A stretch of 26,126 nt of DNA, taken from the NCBI GenBank assembly GCA_000969725.1, contig JXSR01S074609.1; one strand, 5' to 3'. The notes below the pieces were generated by a model. It saw only the letters and a list, made by a program, of their open reading frames with translations. It was not told the DNA's origin and ran no database searches. The DNA comes from Ophiothrix spiculata (Eukaryota > Echinodermata > Ophiuroidea > Amphilepidida > Ophiotrichidae). The translations under genes were made by a program, and so were the position numbers. Below are positions 9,585 through 19,063 of this stretch, in pieces (within the stretch, counting starts at the first letter, position 1; every line of letters begins with the position of its first letter).

Positions 9585-9975
9585 GGCCAAAAAAAACATT
9601 GTTTGTTTGTCCATAACGGCCTCCGAAAAGGTCGGGTCGGTAGGTCGGCTTTTTTTTTTTTTTTTTTTTGTAATAAATGTACATTAAACTCACCTTAAAG
9701 AATTGAAGAAATGAACAAGAACTAACTTAACTTACGAGAACAATATATTACTGATTCTTAAGATGCCTTCTACATTGGGAAATACAGTTCATGTTAATTC
9801 AAATCACATTTTTATGATTTGAAGATTTTCGCGATGAATTTTTGTATCTTTTTGCATGAAAAATCCTCAAATAAGAGTTGGAAAATAAAAAAAAAAAAAC
9901 TTTATAAAGCACACGGGCGGGCCAAATTTTGACGGTCGGTCGGGCGAGGACAAACAAACAATTTTTTTTTTGGCC
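9585..9975. mobile_element. PIF/Harbinger-like MITE with TAA duplication
   Basis: The 391-bp element begins GGCCAAAAAAAACATTGTTT, and its reversed right end begins GGCCAAAAAAAAATTGTTTG; both continue into TTTGTCC. It is flanked by TAA at 9582-9584 and 9976-9978. Inside are a T-run of 18 or more (9651-9669), an A-run (about 9889-9899), and G/C-rich subterminal segments with GGTCGGT-type words. Its GGCC-plus-A-run ends resemble those of the 4846-5158 element, so the two may be related families. Confidence 0.75.
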
Positions 9976-10210
9976 TAATGATGATTACATGTGATTTCAT
10001 AGGGTGTATGATTATCAATTATAACAGCCATGATATACAATATCACTAGTAGGCCTACATCTGATATTTACATTTTACATTATAGGCACTGAGCAGTGGG
10101 AAGACACAAAGATAAAACACTACAAATATCGCAAAATGGCTGAATAATAGCGAACTGGACAAGCTACAGTTGAAAACAAATAACAGGTCTGTAATGATTC
10201 GCCATTGCAA

Positions 10211-10551
10211 CTTAAATTTGATGTTTTAACTATAATTGATCAAATACATAAAGGCTCATTCACACATCATCATATAGAGCCCAAACATACAAATAACGTT
10301 CACTGCTTTGGTAGTCGATATACAAGATGTATGTCAATGACCTGTACATTATTCATACATCTATGCTCTATAATTCTCTACTACATCTTGAATTTGATGT
10401 TTGGATCATTGATCAAACACATAATGGGCTCAGTCGCAAATCTTAGTATAGAGCCCAAACCTTTGAATATTGTACAGTTTTGGTAATCGATATACATGTA
10501 TGTCAATTACGAAAACGGTGTACGTTATTCATACATTTGGCTTCTATATGT
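10211..10551 (+). repeat. Two-copy tandem duplication, unit about 176 bp
   Basis: Copy 1 (from 10211) and copy 2 (from 10387) share, in order, AATTTGATGTTT, ATTGATCAAA, CACATAA/TACATAA, AGAGCCCAAAC, TTTGGTA-TCGATATACA, TGTATGTCAAT and TTATTCATACAT. The copies are diverged by substitutions and small indels. The open frame spanning them is not a gene. Confidence 0.75.
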
Positions 10552-10872
10552 GTGACTGACCACTAAACCCTAACACAGAACAAACCAATGTAATTGTTGC
10601 AATGCCAAGTAGTTCATGTTAACAAAGACTTAAACCACTGACCATAACGATCACAACACCAAACCCATCTGGTTTTAAATCCCACACTTGTGAATGACAC
10701 AGCTTGAGCAAGTTATCAATGATTACAACCATACTGACAACAAATTACAAAATTTGCATCCAAACAGCCCATTATATCTTGATATGACAAAGGAAAACTT
10801 TGTGAAAACATCATGACATTGATATAGCCAACACTTAATTCAAAAAAATTGTAAGGATTTTTGAAATTTGAA

Positions 10873-11363
10873 ATAATGCTTTTGATGATCAATCACCTGT
10901 CTTGACCTGTTCACCTTTCATGGCTCTGAAAAGAGCTCTTTACAAAGTTGCTGTGATGCAGAGCATATGTTCATAATGCTTTTAATGATCAATCACTTGT
11001 CTTGACCTGTTCACCTTTCATGGCTCTGAAAAGAGCTCTTTACAAAGTTGGTGGGGTGCAGAGCATATGTTCATAATGCTTTTAATGATCAATCACTTGT
11101 CTTGACCTGTTCACCTTTCATGGCTCTGAAAAGAGCTCTTTACAAAGTTGGTGGGGTGCAGAGCATATGTTCATAATGCTTTTAATGATCAATCACCTGT
11201 CTTGACCTGTTCACCTTTCATGGCTCTTAAAAGAGCTCTTTACCAAGTTGGTGGGGTGCAGAGCATATGTTCATAATGCTTTTAATGATCAATTACCTGT
11301 CTTCACCTGTTCACCTTTCATGGCTCTGAAAAGAGCTCTTTACAAAGTTGGTGGGATGCAGAG
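10873..11363 (+). repeat. Five-copy minisatellite, period exactly 100 bp
   Basis: Units begin with ATAATGCTTTTAATGATCAA at 10873, 10973, 11073, 11173 and 11273. Each contains CTTGACCTGTTCACCTTTCA, AAAAGAGCTCTTTACAAAGT and GCAGAGCATATGTTC. Divergence between units is only a few percent, and the spacing shows no indels. The last unit stops at about 11363. There are no variable spacers, so it is not a CRISPR array. The AAAGAGCTCTTT palindrome recurs in every unit. Confidence 0.9.
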
Positions 11364-12159
11364 TGTGAGGGGTCATTGCAAATCTTTCTGAACAGTATTA
11401 TTATTAGGCTATTTATATATTAGGTGATATACAAACTTTCAAAGAAAGTGACATTATTCTATGACAGGACAAAGAAAACCAAGCCTCCAAAAGTGGAAGG
11501 TCTCTGCAACAAAATACAATAGAGGGCTGTCAGTGCTAAGCAAGGGTAACTATCTTGTGGGTACACAATGTTTTCAATCTCCTGGATATGAACCATCAAA
11601 TACAAAATTCAATTCACAATGTTCTACATAAATCATGGTTTGTCAAATGGAGGTCAAGCATAAATAGGACCTGATTGTGAAATTCATGGGTTCAAAACAA
11701 TTTCTGAACTCCACTATTCAAGGAAAAAAGACTGACAGGATTTAGTCTAAATTTCATGTCTAAAGGGAAATGTAATGACTATTGTTATATTTCAAGATAT
11801 AAACCACAGCTGCAGGAATTTGTTTTGGTATATTGTTGAAAAAGGAATGTGACTGAACACTGACTTTTCACAAAGAAGTATAAATTTTGAAAGAACTGAA
11901 ATAACTGGAAATGATGAAAAGGAAACAAATATTTTTGAAAGATCTATAGATTAAAATTAGCACAAAATGCTAGCCAATGTTCTGACACATTTGTTCATTT
12001 ATATACAGAAAAAAAAGATGAAACAAAATGAAAAATGATTGCTTATAAGTTGGGCCATTGGTTTCCTGCTTATCAGCGACTGCTTAATCTCGGGGCTTAG
12101 AAACTACATGCTACCTATTGATCATTTTAGTAGTTAGCAATCATTGTTAAACACTACTG
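11364..12159. other. Intergenic stretch, nothing recognised
   Basis: AT-rich single-copy-looking sequence with no open frame, RNA gene or terminal repeat that I could support. Confidence 0.4.
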
Positions 12160-12288
12160 AGGCCCGTTTCATAAAGATTTGAATCAAGCGTACGTTTGAT
12201 TTCAAACGTAAATTCATATTGTATCAACCTATTTTACGCTTGATAAATCAAACATACTCTTGATTCAAATTTTTATGAAACAGGCTCC
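12160..12288. mobile_element. Short MITE/foldback with GGCCCGTTTCATAAA ends
   Basis: Left GGCCCGTTTCATAAAGATTT and the reversed right end (GGAGCCTGTTTCATAAAAAT) form an inverted repeat of about 40 bases that continues through GAATCAAG and GTTTGAT. No target duplication was identified. Confidence 0.65.
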
Positions 12289-12548
12289 AGTGAAATCAGA
12301 TCCTGATTCACCTTTTGATTGGATCTCATGTTCCTTAAAACCATGTAATTTCAATAACACGTTTAATCTTTCCAAAAGCTACTGATTAATCTCTAATAAA
12401 CATGTGGGAACAAAAATAGTTAATAAAAAATTGTGACTTCAATCTTTCTTACTGTACAAAGCACCAGTATTTATATAAATATACAAATTATGCTGTGTGC
12501 CAGGGCTACAATAACAATTTATTTGGCGCTGAAGCACAATAAGGCCTC

Positions 12549-12702
12549 GGCCGTAACCTGGCAACAGCTTTGATTTTCTACGATGGCCATCGAAGGCTTA
12601 ATGATAATGCACCTCTACTTTTTTTATAATAATCCACAGGTGCATAATCAAGCCATTTTCCATCTGGAAAAATCAAAGCAGTGACCGGGCAAGGTTGTGG
12701 CC
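12549..12702. mobile_element. Imperfect foldback element
   Basis: GGCC..AACCTGGCAACAGC, TTTGATTTT, ATGGCC..AGGCTTAAT and AATGCACCT on the left are matched in reverse complement by the right arm (12635-12702). It forms a hairpin of about 65-base imperfect arms around a T/A-rich centre. No clear target duplication. Confidence 0.6.
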
Positions 12703-12816
12703 TACCGCACAAAGTTGTAGCCAAATTTTTCTCCATCGCGTTAGTGATTCCTTTATACCTCCTTCCCTTAAAGCTCCTACATGAGGCAACTTTATTGCTA
12801 TAAATAACTAGTCCTT

Positions 12817-13093
12817 AAGGCGAATTCATACTCGGCCTCCAAACAAATTTTTTCCTACCAAACATTTGGTCGTGACGTAACCAAATATTTGCCATCGAAC
12901 TTAAAGTATGAACGGTTAGCAAACATTTGGTCCAATGTATATGGCAATTCAATAGCATGTGCAATCTAGTGCAAAATTTTATTTGGTCTCAACTCGGTGT
13001 TGTATTTTGTTTGGAGTCACTCGTCATTTTGACGTCACGACCAAATGTTTGGTAGGAAAAATTTTGTTTGGAGGCCGACTATGATTTGGCCTT
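12817..13093. mobile_element. MITE with 62-bp terminal inverted repeats, TCCTT duplication
   Basis: The first 62 bases (from AAGGCGAATTCATACTCGGC) match the reverse complement of the last 62 at 58 positions. TCCTT precedes (12812-12816) and follows (13094-13098) the element. Both repeats contain ACCAAACATTTGGTCGTGAC. The right arm includes a full TGACGTCA palindrome (13030-13037). It has no coding capacity. The 5-bp duplication does not by itself settle the superfamily. Confidence 0.85.
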
Positions 13094-13099
13094 TCCTTA

Positions 13100-14110
13100 G
13101 GTTTTGAACAAATATATGTAGAACCCTGCTCATTCTAGAACCTTGGAGATTAGCTAAACTGAAGTTAATGGAAATTAGTCAAAAATAGCCTATGTACATA
13201 CTCTGATATAGCTGACACATTCTGAAATAATATTATCTGTTGTACTTTTCAAAAAAAAAGTGATTAAGATTCAAGCGAGGGATTAAGTAAAAAACAGTCC
13301 CTTGTGCAAGGATATTTGATCGCAGCTTAAAAAAACCAAAAATGAAATAATTTCCATAATGCTGTATATAGAATATGTTTACAATATATACAATTATTGT
13401 TCCCAGAGAGGTCATTACATCAACACCATGTACACCATCCACTGTAATCAACTGTTGTCCTATTTAGGAAATCAAACACGATACAGAGTTGTTCATCACA
13501 AATCAACAAAACACACCCATGCGTCCACATATTTTTATAATGCGGGGGTGGCTTTAGCTGCCCGATCATGATAAAAATACGCCAATGCATCGGATGCAGA
13601 GTTGTTGATTTGTGCTAAACACATCATAACGAATACTGATTCTCCATTTTAAAATTTCTTTGGGATAAATACACCAATTCATCAAGTCAGCCTTTCCATG
13701 GATTAGCAATTGATTTTGATGCCCAGCGGCTCCATTCAAATTTTTGAAACATTCACCAAGAAAATCAGAGGTCCCTTGCTAAAACACACGAACTTTTCAG
13801 TGTTTTATCATGGATGGTGTATAAGTATCAACTGTAGTGACCTCCCAGGTTTTATGTTGCATTTGAATACAAAATCTGTCACACACACTAGGCACTAATT
13901 GCTTGGAAATCAATTTTGTGTACAACGAAACATTTTCACTGTTTCATTTTCATACCAACTGGTTATGAAGTGTCGCAATTTCATAGCCAATATAAACACA
14001 AATCCAGGGTGCAGTGCCCAATCGCATGTAAATGCAAAAATGATGTGATATGCTAGATTGCCTGCAACCTGCATACTTGTTTATATTGTCTTACCAATTG
14101 TGACACCAAC
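13100..14110. other. Intergenic stretch, no gene recognised
   Basis: AT-rich. The small open frames (13233-13451 minus, 13359-13571 and 13710-13898 plus) lack domains, splice context and coding-like composition. No inverted repeats of note. Confidence 0.4.
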
Positions 14111-14136
14111 TTTGTTATAAAGTTGGATAGATTGAG

Positions 14137-14186
14137 CCCATATTTATTGGTCTCGCTATTAACTCAGCTCGACCAATAAATATGGG
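14137..14186. repeat. Hairpin with 16-bp perfect stem (GGTCTCGCTAT family)
   Basis: CCCATATTTATTGGTC (14137-14152) and GACCAATAAATATGGG (14171-14186) pair exactly, and the inner TCG/CGA adds to the stem. The TTGGTCTCGCTAT segment and the downstream rc of ATAAAATTGAATGATTTT match words in the 20502-20663 hairpin, so both appear to belong to one family of foldback elements. Confidence 0.65.
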
Positions 14187-14339
14187 ACGAAAATCATTCA
14201 ATTTTATCATTTTTATGCTCAGGAACCAAGTTTTTTCGCAATTGGATCCTTCAAAGCATAATAATGGGTAAAACCTACAAAAATGTAACCGGTAAAAAAT
14301 TCTGAAATACATTGGATATTGGGGTAAGTTCCACATTAG

Positions 14340-14600
14340 CTGGGATGTACATCCATGCAGATTCCTGGGATGTACATCGATGTAGATCCAACAGATGGCA
14401 CATTTGAGCACATCAAACACTGTGTCTGTGGGTATTGATAGGCAACTTGGTAGGATCGTAGGTATAATGTGTAGAAGCAAACATGTACATGTTTTGGAAT
14501 ATGGTAATGAAATCTACACCTGGTTGACTGATGCCTCATCAAGAGGACACAATCTTTACTGTTAAGATGTACATCGATGCATACATCTGAAGCTCTTGTG
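14340..14600. repeat. Short repeats of the palindrome GATGTACATC
   Basis: GATGTACATC occurs at about 14343, 14369 and 14566, twice followed by GATG. The overlapping minus-strand open frames (14115-14656) are not supported as genes. Confidence 0.5.
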
Positions 14601-14927
14601 GAGCTTGCCTTAATATTTTTTAGGTTTAAATATACCCAGCTTAATTGAGAGCACAATTTTACAAATATCGGGTATGAGTATAAGTTATATAGGTGAAGTA
14701 GTTGAGGAGCTGTTTGGATAAGCTGTTGAATTCAACAGTCTGCATCTGTTATACGTTCTAATGGCAAATTCAATTCAGAAATTATCACATTTAACTTCCT
14801 CAAAGTTAAGCAAGAATTGAAAAAAAAAACTTGTCTTAATAATCATTGGGAACCAGTAAGCTTACCATATAGGTCTAATTACATTTTAACCTTTTTAAGA
14901 TACTTATTTCACAACATTGAAAAATAA

Positions 14928-15190
14928 CATTACACGTTACTTGCCACTTTTGTACCACTGATTTTGACATTTCACTGGTAATAAATCATCCAATAATTAG
15001 CCCAACCACTACTATGTGGTCTACTTTGAGGGTTGTGAAGGACACAATGATACCCTGAAGGCATATTCCTGTCCTTCAAGGGATGAAAATTGGTAACTTA
15101 AGTGGGTTGTGGACTAAATATTGGATGATTTATTACCGGTGAAATGTCAAAATCAAGCGTACAAAAGTTTAAGGCAAGTAACGTGTAATG
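14928..15190. mobile_element. MITE/foldback with arms of about 75-80 bp
   Basis: The left arm CATTACACGTTACTTGCC, then GATTTTGACATTTCAC and GGTAATAAATCATCCAATA, is repeated in reverse complement at the right end (ending GGCAAGTAACGTGTAATG at 15190), with small indels. About 100 bases lie between. The target duplication could not be resolved. Confidence 0.8.
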
Positions 15191-15333
15191 AACAATTTTA
15201 CTTTATTAGGTCCTTGGTATTAAGGAATGTAAGATTTAAATAATTTAAAATAAAATATATAGTTAACATTTAATTAGAACAATACCTTTAGACCAATATC
15301 TGAATTACAGTAGCTTGAACCATTTGGCTCTGA

Positions 15334-15419
15334 TGACTATAATAGAGGATGTAATTGGCCGGTACTGGCGTGGCCACAAGTGACTATAGAGGATGTAATT
15401 GACCGGTACTGACCACAAG
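15334..15419 (+). repeat. Tandem duplication of about 45 bp
   Basis: TGACTAT..AGAGGATGTAATT, CCGGTACTG and CCACAAG occur twice (15334-15380 and 15381-15419), the second copy being slightly shorter. Confidence 0.75.
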
Positions 15420-15820
15420 CAACCATACAGTTCAATAAGCAGTCACAAACAAGTTAAGTGTCTAAAATCTTATTGGATTCAACCATAATAGTCAAATAAA
15501 ATTTATTGGGCTAATTCACTTTAGATCAACACTCCCTGTATTACAGATTAAGAAACTTCTTTTCCAGGGGAGTAAGAATGCTGAATGAACCAGCTTCTTG
15601 TGTACTACTGATGGAGTGTAAATAACTGACAGAGCTGTCCAGTTGGCCATTTCATTTTCAATCCCTACTCCTCCGTGGAAGACTTCAGAAGGATTTAAAA
15701 TGGGTTAGCCCATATATATCATGATAAATAATCGCCATTAATAATTTAAAGATGTATGAATATATTAAGCCTGTAAATCCAGCACACATTCCATGTCCAT
15801 GTTAGTAAACATACTCAACA
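15420..15820. other. Intergenic stretch, nothing recognised
   Basis: No gene, RNA or inverted repeat supported. A more G/C-rich piece near 15655-15690 has no open frame of note. Confidence 0.35.
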
Positions 15821-15822
15821 AT

Positions 15823-16069
15823 GGGGCTCTCCACACGGAAGCGTCAAATGTAGATGCATCTAGATGAATGTAGATTTCCGAAGTGCAGATTGTGTTCACA
15901 CGGTCGCGCATTAATCTGATTTTACTTCACTGTGCACTTATTGGCGTGCGTAGAAATAGCGCAACTACGCGTATGTACACGCGCATGCAATCATTTGCTG
16001 AAGTCCAGTTTAATCTACATGCATCTAGATGTGCGAAGTACAGATTGATTTGTCCGTGTGGAGAGCCCC
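15823..16069. mobile_element. MITE with GGGGCTCTCCACACGG ends
   Basis: The 16-bp ends GGGGCTCTCCACACGG are perfect inverted repeats. Subterminal segments (TGCATCTAGATG, TGTAGATT, GAAGTGCAG/GAAGTACAG) recur inverted further in. Only AT is shared by both flanks (15821-15822 and 16070-16071), so the duplication is uncertain. The interior is richer in CG dinucleotides than its surroundings. The open frame 15883-16104 lies mostly inside it and is not a gene. Confidence 0.75.
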
Positions 16070-16534
16070 ATTCACAATTGATATTTTCCATTAATTCCAC
16101 CTAATAAATAAGTATAGGCATAACTGTTTTTATAATATATCCATAGTCTTTGTTCTTTGAAGTTGAAACCAAAATATTTGCTAACATCAATGGTAGTAGC
16201 AACAATCTCAATTTCTTTTTGGTTAGGTCATACCACTTTAGTTTGTATGTTATGAGGGGTCTAAAAATCCTCTTACACTATAAGGTCTCAATATCTTCCT
16301 GTTATTTTTACATACAGTCCATGTCCTATTTTTATTTATTTAGGTAGATTAACCTTTACTTAGATTTGTCTATCATAAACGTAAACAACCTTAAACTTGA
16401 TCGGCACAAGATGCAAGAATTCAACACACTGCATCAAACAGTTACTGAGCCACAAAATTATTTATTGCAGAAACTGCAACTCATATATTTTGATATCTGT
16501 ACCAAGATCGGACTAATGTGACTATGATTCTGAG

Positions 16535-16711
16535 CAGTGTTCCTGCTAAGGCCATATGGCGTGCTATTGGCGCAAAAGGCAACAAAATTGGCGCGAAATT
16601 TTCTATCAAGCCAATTTTGAGCCTTAGCATGTGATTGTGGTGCAAGCACCCTGTCAACTGTGTCAAAATTATTGCAATTGGCGCAGCTCAAAACCCATAG
16701 AGGAAACACCA
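16535..16711. mobile_element. Non-autonomous hAT-like element with 8-bp duplication
   Basis: The ends read CAGTGTTCCT (left) and TGGTGTTTCCT (right, reversed), typical short hAT-style terminal repeats. An exact 8-bp duplication, ATTCTGAG, flanks the element (16527-16534 and 16712-16719). It is only 177 bp, with repeated TTGGCGC words and no transposase. The minus-strand open frames here (16458-16712) are translations of the element. Confidence 0.85.
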
Positions 16712-16832
16712 ATTCTGAGCTACATTTTAAAGCAGCTAAACCTTACTTTTGAAAGCTGAAATTGACTGGTTCATTGTGACTACATGAAAGGGTCAAATAT
16801 CTGGAACCAAATTATCACTTCTGATAGTGTAA

Positions 16833-17044
16833 GGCTGCGATCACATAGAACTATACTATTCGGGTATACGGTGCACGATTTCACTTGGGCACGCGTATAG
16901 GTTCAATAGAACACGTTAATTTGATGCTACCTGTTCACATAAGAAGGCACTATTCGAAAAAACGTATAGCTCGCCGTTCCGATATAAGATATAGCCATCG
17001 AATAGCGTATAGCGAATACCGTATACTTCTATGTGATCGCAGCC
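16833..17044. mobile_element. PIF/Harbinger-like MITE with TAA duplication
   Basis: The 212-bp element has perfect 18-bp ends, GGCTGCGATCACATAGAA, followed by further inverted similarity (TATAC, TATTCG). TAA is present at both flanks (16830-16832 and 17045-17047). The interior has several CGTATAGC/GCGTATAG words. The 16885-17076 open frame is not a gene. Confidence 0.85.
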
Positions 17045-17474
17045 TAAGGGACAAAAAGCAGCAAATGAAACTATGACAGGTTTTTTTTTTTTTAAATCAT
17101 ACTTCCAAAAAAAAAAAAGGCCAAAGATGACTTATTGCATTTATATATCTTAACATCGGCAAGAACCTTGGATATTATAACTTGTGAGGACCTAAAGCTG
17201 ACAAAGGATGAACAATATATAAATGACTAACCCTGGTTCAGAAATGAAAAACCGGTTATGGCATAATGGCAGCTGATAAAAGTTCATACAAGTATTACTT
17301 TAACCCTGGTAATAACATCAATACCTGAGTTTAAAACCCTGGTTATGGCAGTTATGCTAGTCATAAAATTTATCCTGGTTATAGGCTATTATTTCAACTA
17401 ATACTGTATCATAAAATGGCATTTATAGCTTTTTGGGTTAAAGACCAATCCACTTGAATCTTGCATGTCCACGA

Positions 17475-17544
17475 ACAGCATTTACAATGTAAACCAAGTA
17501 TAGCAATACACAGCATTTACAATGTAAACCAAGTATAGCAATAC
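17475..17544 (+). repeat. Perfect 35-bp tandem duplication
   Basis: Two identical 35-base units, each containing the near-palindrome TTTACAATGTAAA, sit head to tail just upstream of the large 17.6-18.7 kb array. The identical copies suggest a recent duplication. Confidence 0.85.
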
Positions 17545-17705
17545 AGAAACCGATAAGATCCTAGTGCAAATAGCAGAGAATCAAACTACAGTTACCTCTT
17601 GGTTTCTGGCTCTAAACCATTCAGGCACAGCATAATGTCAACTGACGTATAATAATACACAGACTTGCGGTGTTGGCTGCAATGGTTAATACTATAAATG
17701 TTCTC

Positions 17706-17718
17706 TGACCTTTGACCT
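17706..17718 (-). promoter_or_regulatory. Perfect DR1 nuclear-receptor motif
   Basis: The minus strand reads AGGTCA-A-AGGTCA, two exact half-sites with one-base spacing, the element bound by RXR heterodimers, HNF4 and COUP-TF. It lies in unit 2 of the array. Whether it is used is unknown. Confidence 0.45.
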
Positions 17719-18239
17719 CTTGGCTTCTGGCTCTAAACCGTTCAAGAACAGCATTATGTCAACTGACATAACAATACACACGACTTACGGTGTTGGCTGC
17801 AATGATTCATACTTAGTGTTCTCTTTGAACTCTGACCTCTTAGCTTCTGGCTCTAAACCGTTCAGGCACAGCATAATGTCAACTGACGTATAACAATACA
17901 CAGACTTATGGTGTTGGCTGCAATGATTAATACTATAAGTGTTCTCTTTAACATTCGACCTCTTAGCTTCTGCATTTGGCTCTGATCAATTCAGGCACAG
18001 CATAATGATGTATACTGAAGTATAGCAATGCAAAGACAAATAAAATCCATTTGTAGGAAGCAGTCAAACACACTATAATGCTCTCTCTTTTACCTTTGAA
18101 CTCTGACCTCTTGGCTTCTGCATTTGTCTCTGATCAATTCAGGCACAGCATAATAATGTATACTGAAGTATAGCAATACAAAGACCAAATAAAATCCATT
18201 TGTAGCAAGCAGTCAAACACACTATAATAATGCTCTCTT

Positions 18240-18252
18240 TGACCTTTGACCT
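18240..18252 (-). promoter_or_regulatory. Perfect DR1 nuclear-receptor motif
   Basis: Exact AGGTCAAAGGTCA on the minus strand, inside the sixth unit of the array. Confidence 0.45.
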
Positions 18253-18383
18253 CCTAGCTTCTGCGTTTGGCTCAGATCAATTCAGGCACAGCAATAATGA
18301 TGTATACTGAAGTATAGCAATGCAAAGACCAAATAAAATCCATTTGTAGCAAGCAGTCAAACACACTATAATAATGCTCTCTT

Positions 18384-18396
18384 TGACCTTTGACCT
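18384..18396 (-). promoter_or_regulatory. Perfect DR1 nuclear-receptor motif
   Basis: Exact AGGTCAAAGGTCA on the minus strand, inside the seventh unit of the array, 144 bases from the previous one. Confidence 0.45.
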
Positions 18397-18517
18397 CCTA
18401 GCTTCTGCATTTGGCTCTGATCAATTCAGACACAGCATAATGATGTATATTGAAGTATAGCAATAAAAATCCATTTGTAGCAATCAGTCAAACACACTAT
18501 AATAATAATGCTCTCTT

Positions 18518-18537
18518 TGACCTTTGACCTCTGACCT
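18518..18537 (-). promoter_or_regulatory. Triple half-site, overlapping DR1 motifs
   Basis: Three TGACCT half-sites on the plus strand (18518, 18525, 18532), each separated by one base, make two overlapping DR1 elements, the densest arrangement in the array. Confidence 0.45.
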
Positions 18538-18606
18538 TATGGCCTCTTGATTATCCTTCAGCCTGTCCAAACACAAGACTAACTTTTAAGTCCAAGTCCC
18601 AGTCAA

Positions 18607-18744
18607 TCATACTATCGTACTCTCTTTGACCTCTAGCTCCTGACTTCTAGACTTGGCTCTGACTTGTTCAGGCACAGCGCTGAATGTTGATGCATAGTTC
18701 ATTTCATTGCGGAGTTTTCTTCCCAAGGCTCTCCCTAGTGAACC
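18607..18744 (-). CDS. Terminal exon of unrecognised split gene
   Basis: On the minus strand a strong acceptor (pyrimidine tract and TTTTTTGTACAG) precedes 45 codons and a TGA stop (18609-18607). The peptide starts GSLGRALGRKLRNEMNYAST and ends ELEVKESTIV. It is basic (many Arg/Lys), has no hydrophobic segment and looks like a disordered cytoplasmic or nuclear tail. The exon starts in phase 0, which fits the phase-0 end of the exon at 24556-24685. The intron would be 5.8 kb and is filled with MITEs. The last about 75 bases are homologous to the adjacent tandem array, so the current C-terminus (from about SAVPEQVRAKSRSQE on) may have been captured from, or have seeded, the repeat. The protein family is not recognised. 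A further exon between this one and 24.5 kb cannot be excluded. Confidence 0.6.
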   Translation of the reverse strand, partial: GSLGRALGRKLRNEMNYASTFSAVPEQVRAKSRSQELEVKESTIV

Positions 18745-18799
18745 CTGTACAAAAAATATGAAAAAAATCAATGTTATATGCACAAGTTTCTTTGAGAGA

Positions 18800-19060
18800 A
18801 TCAATCTTACAATACATTACTACAATAACAGCAATGAAATGATGGGTGTATGATATGACATTTGAGAATTATTTCGAACTTTATGGGATGGAAAAACAAA
18901 GGAAGAGATATGATAGCAAAATTCATTATTAGTTAAATGAATGCAAAAAAGATTTAATACCTAACACAGGTTTCAAACTAATTTCTTCATAATGGTTTAT
19001 TAAGAGCCCGTAGATAAGTTTCTATCAACAGCTGCTGATACATAGGCCTTAAAAGTAGAT
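18800..19060. other. Intronic stretch, nothing recognised
   Basis: AT-rich intron sequence upstream of the terminal exon's acceptor on the minus strand. No repeat or exon is supported. Confidence 0.4.
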
Positions 19061-19063
19061 ATT

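Larger units (their letters stand above)
17590..18700 (-). repeat. Degenerate array (about 9 units) homologous to the terminal exon
   Basis: Unit anchors (plus strand CCTCTTGGCTTCTGGCTCT and variants) lie at about 17596, 17717, 17837, 17960, 18108, 18251, 18395, 18529 and 18630, a spacing of roughly 100-150 bases. On the minus strand each unit reads GCTGTGCCTGAA, AGAGCCA, CAGAAG and AGGTCAAAGGTCA-like words. The same series makes up the last about 75 bases of the terminal exon (18607-18744). Two sub-forms are visible: the left units carry a GTGTTGGCTGCAATG segment (plus strand), the right units AAATCCATTTGTAGC. As the array lies directly downstream of the stop codon, it would be in the 3' UTR or 3' flank of the minus-strand gene. 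Confidence 0.85.

Noticed and set aside
10873-11363. Regularly spaced repeats resembling a CRISPR array
   Set aside because: The whole 100-bp unit is repeated with no variable spacers, and the context is eukaryotic.
14115-14656. Two overlapping minus-strand open frames of 121 and 106 codons
   Set aside because: They cover a hairpin and GATGTACATC repeats, with no family signature and no splice sites.
16458-16712. 84-codon minus-strand open frame
   Set aside because: It coincides with the hAT-like element and is a translation of it.
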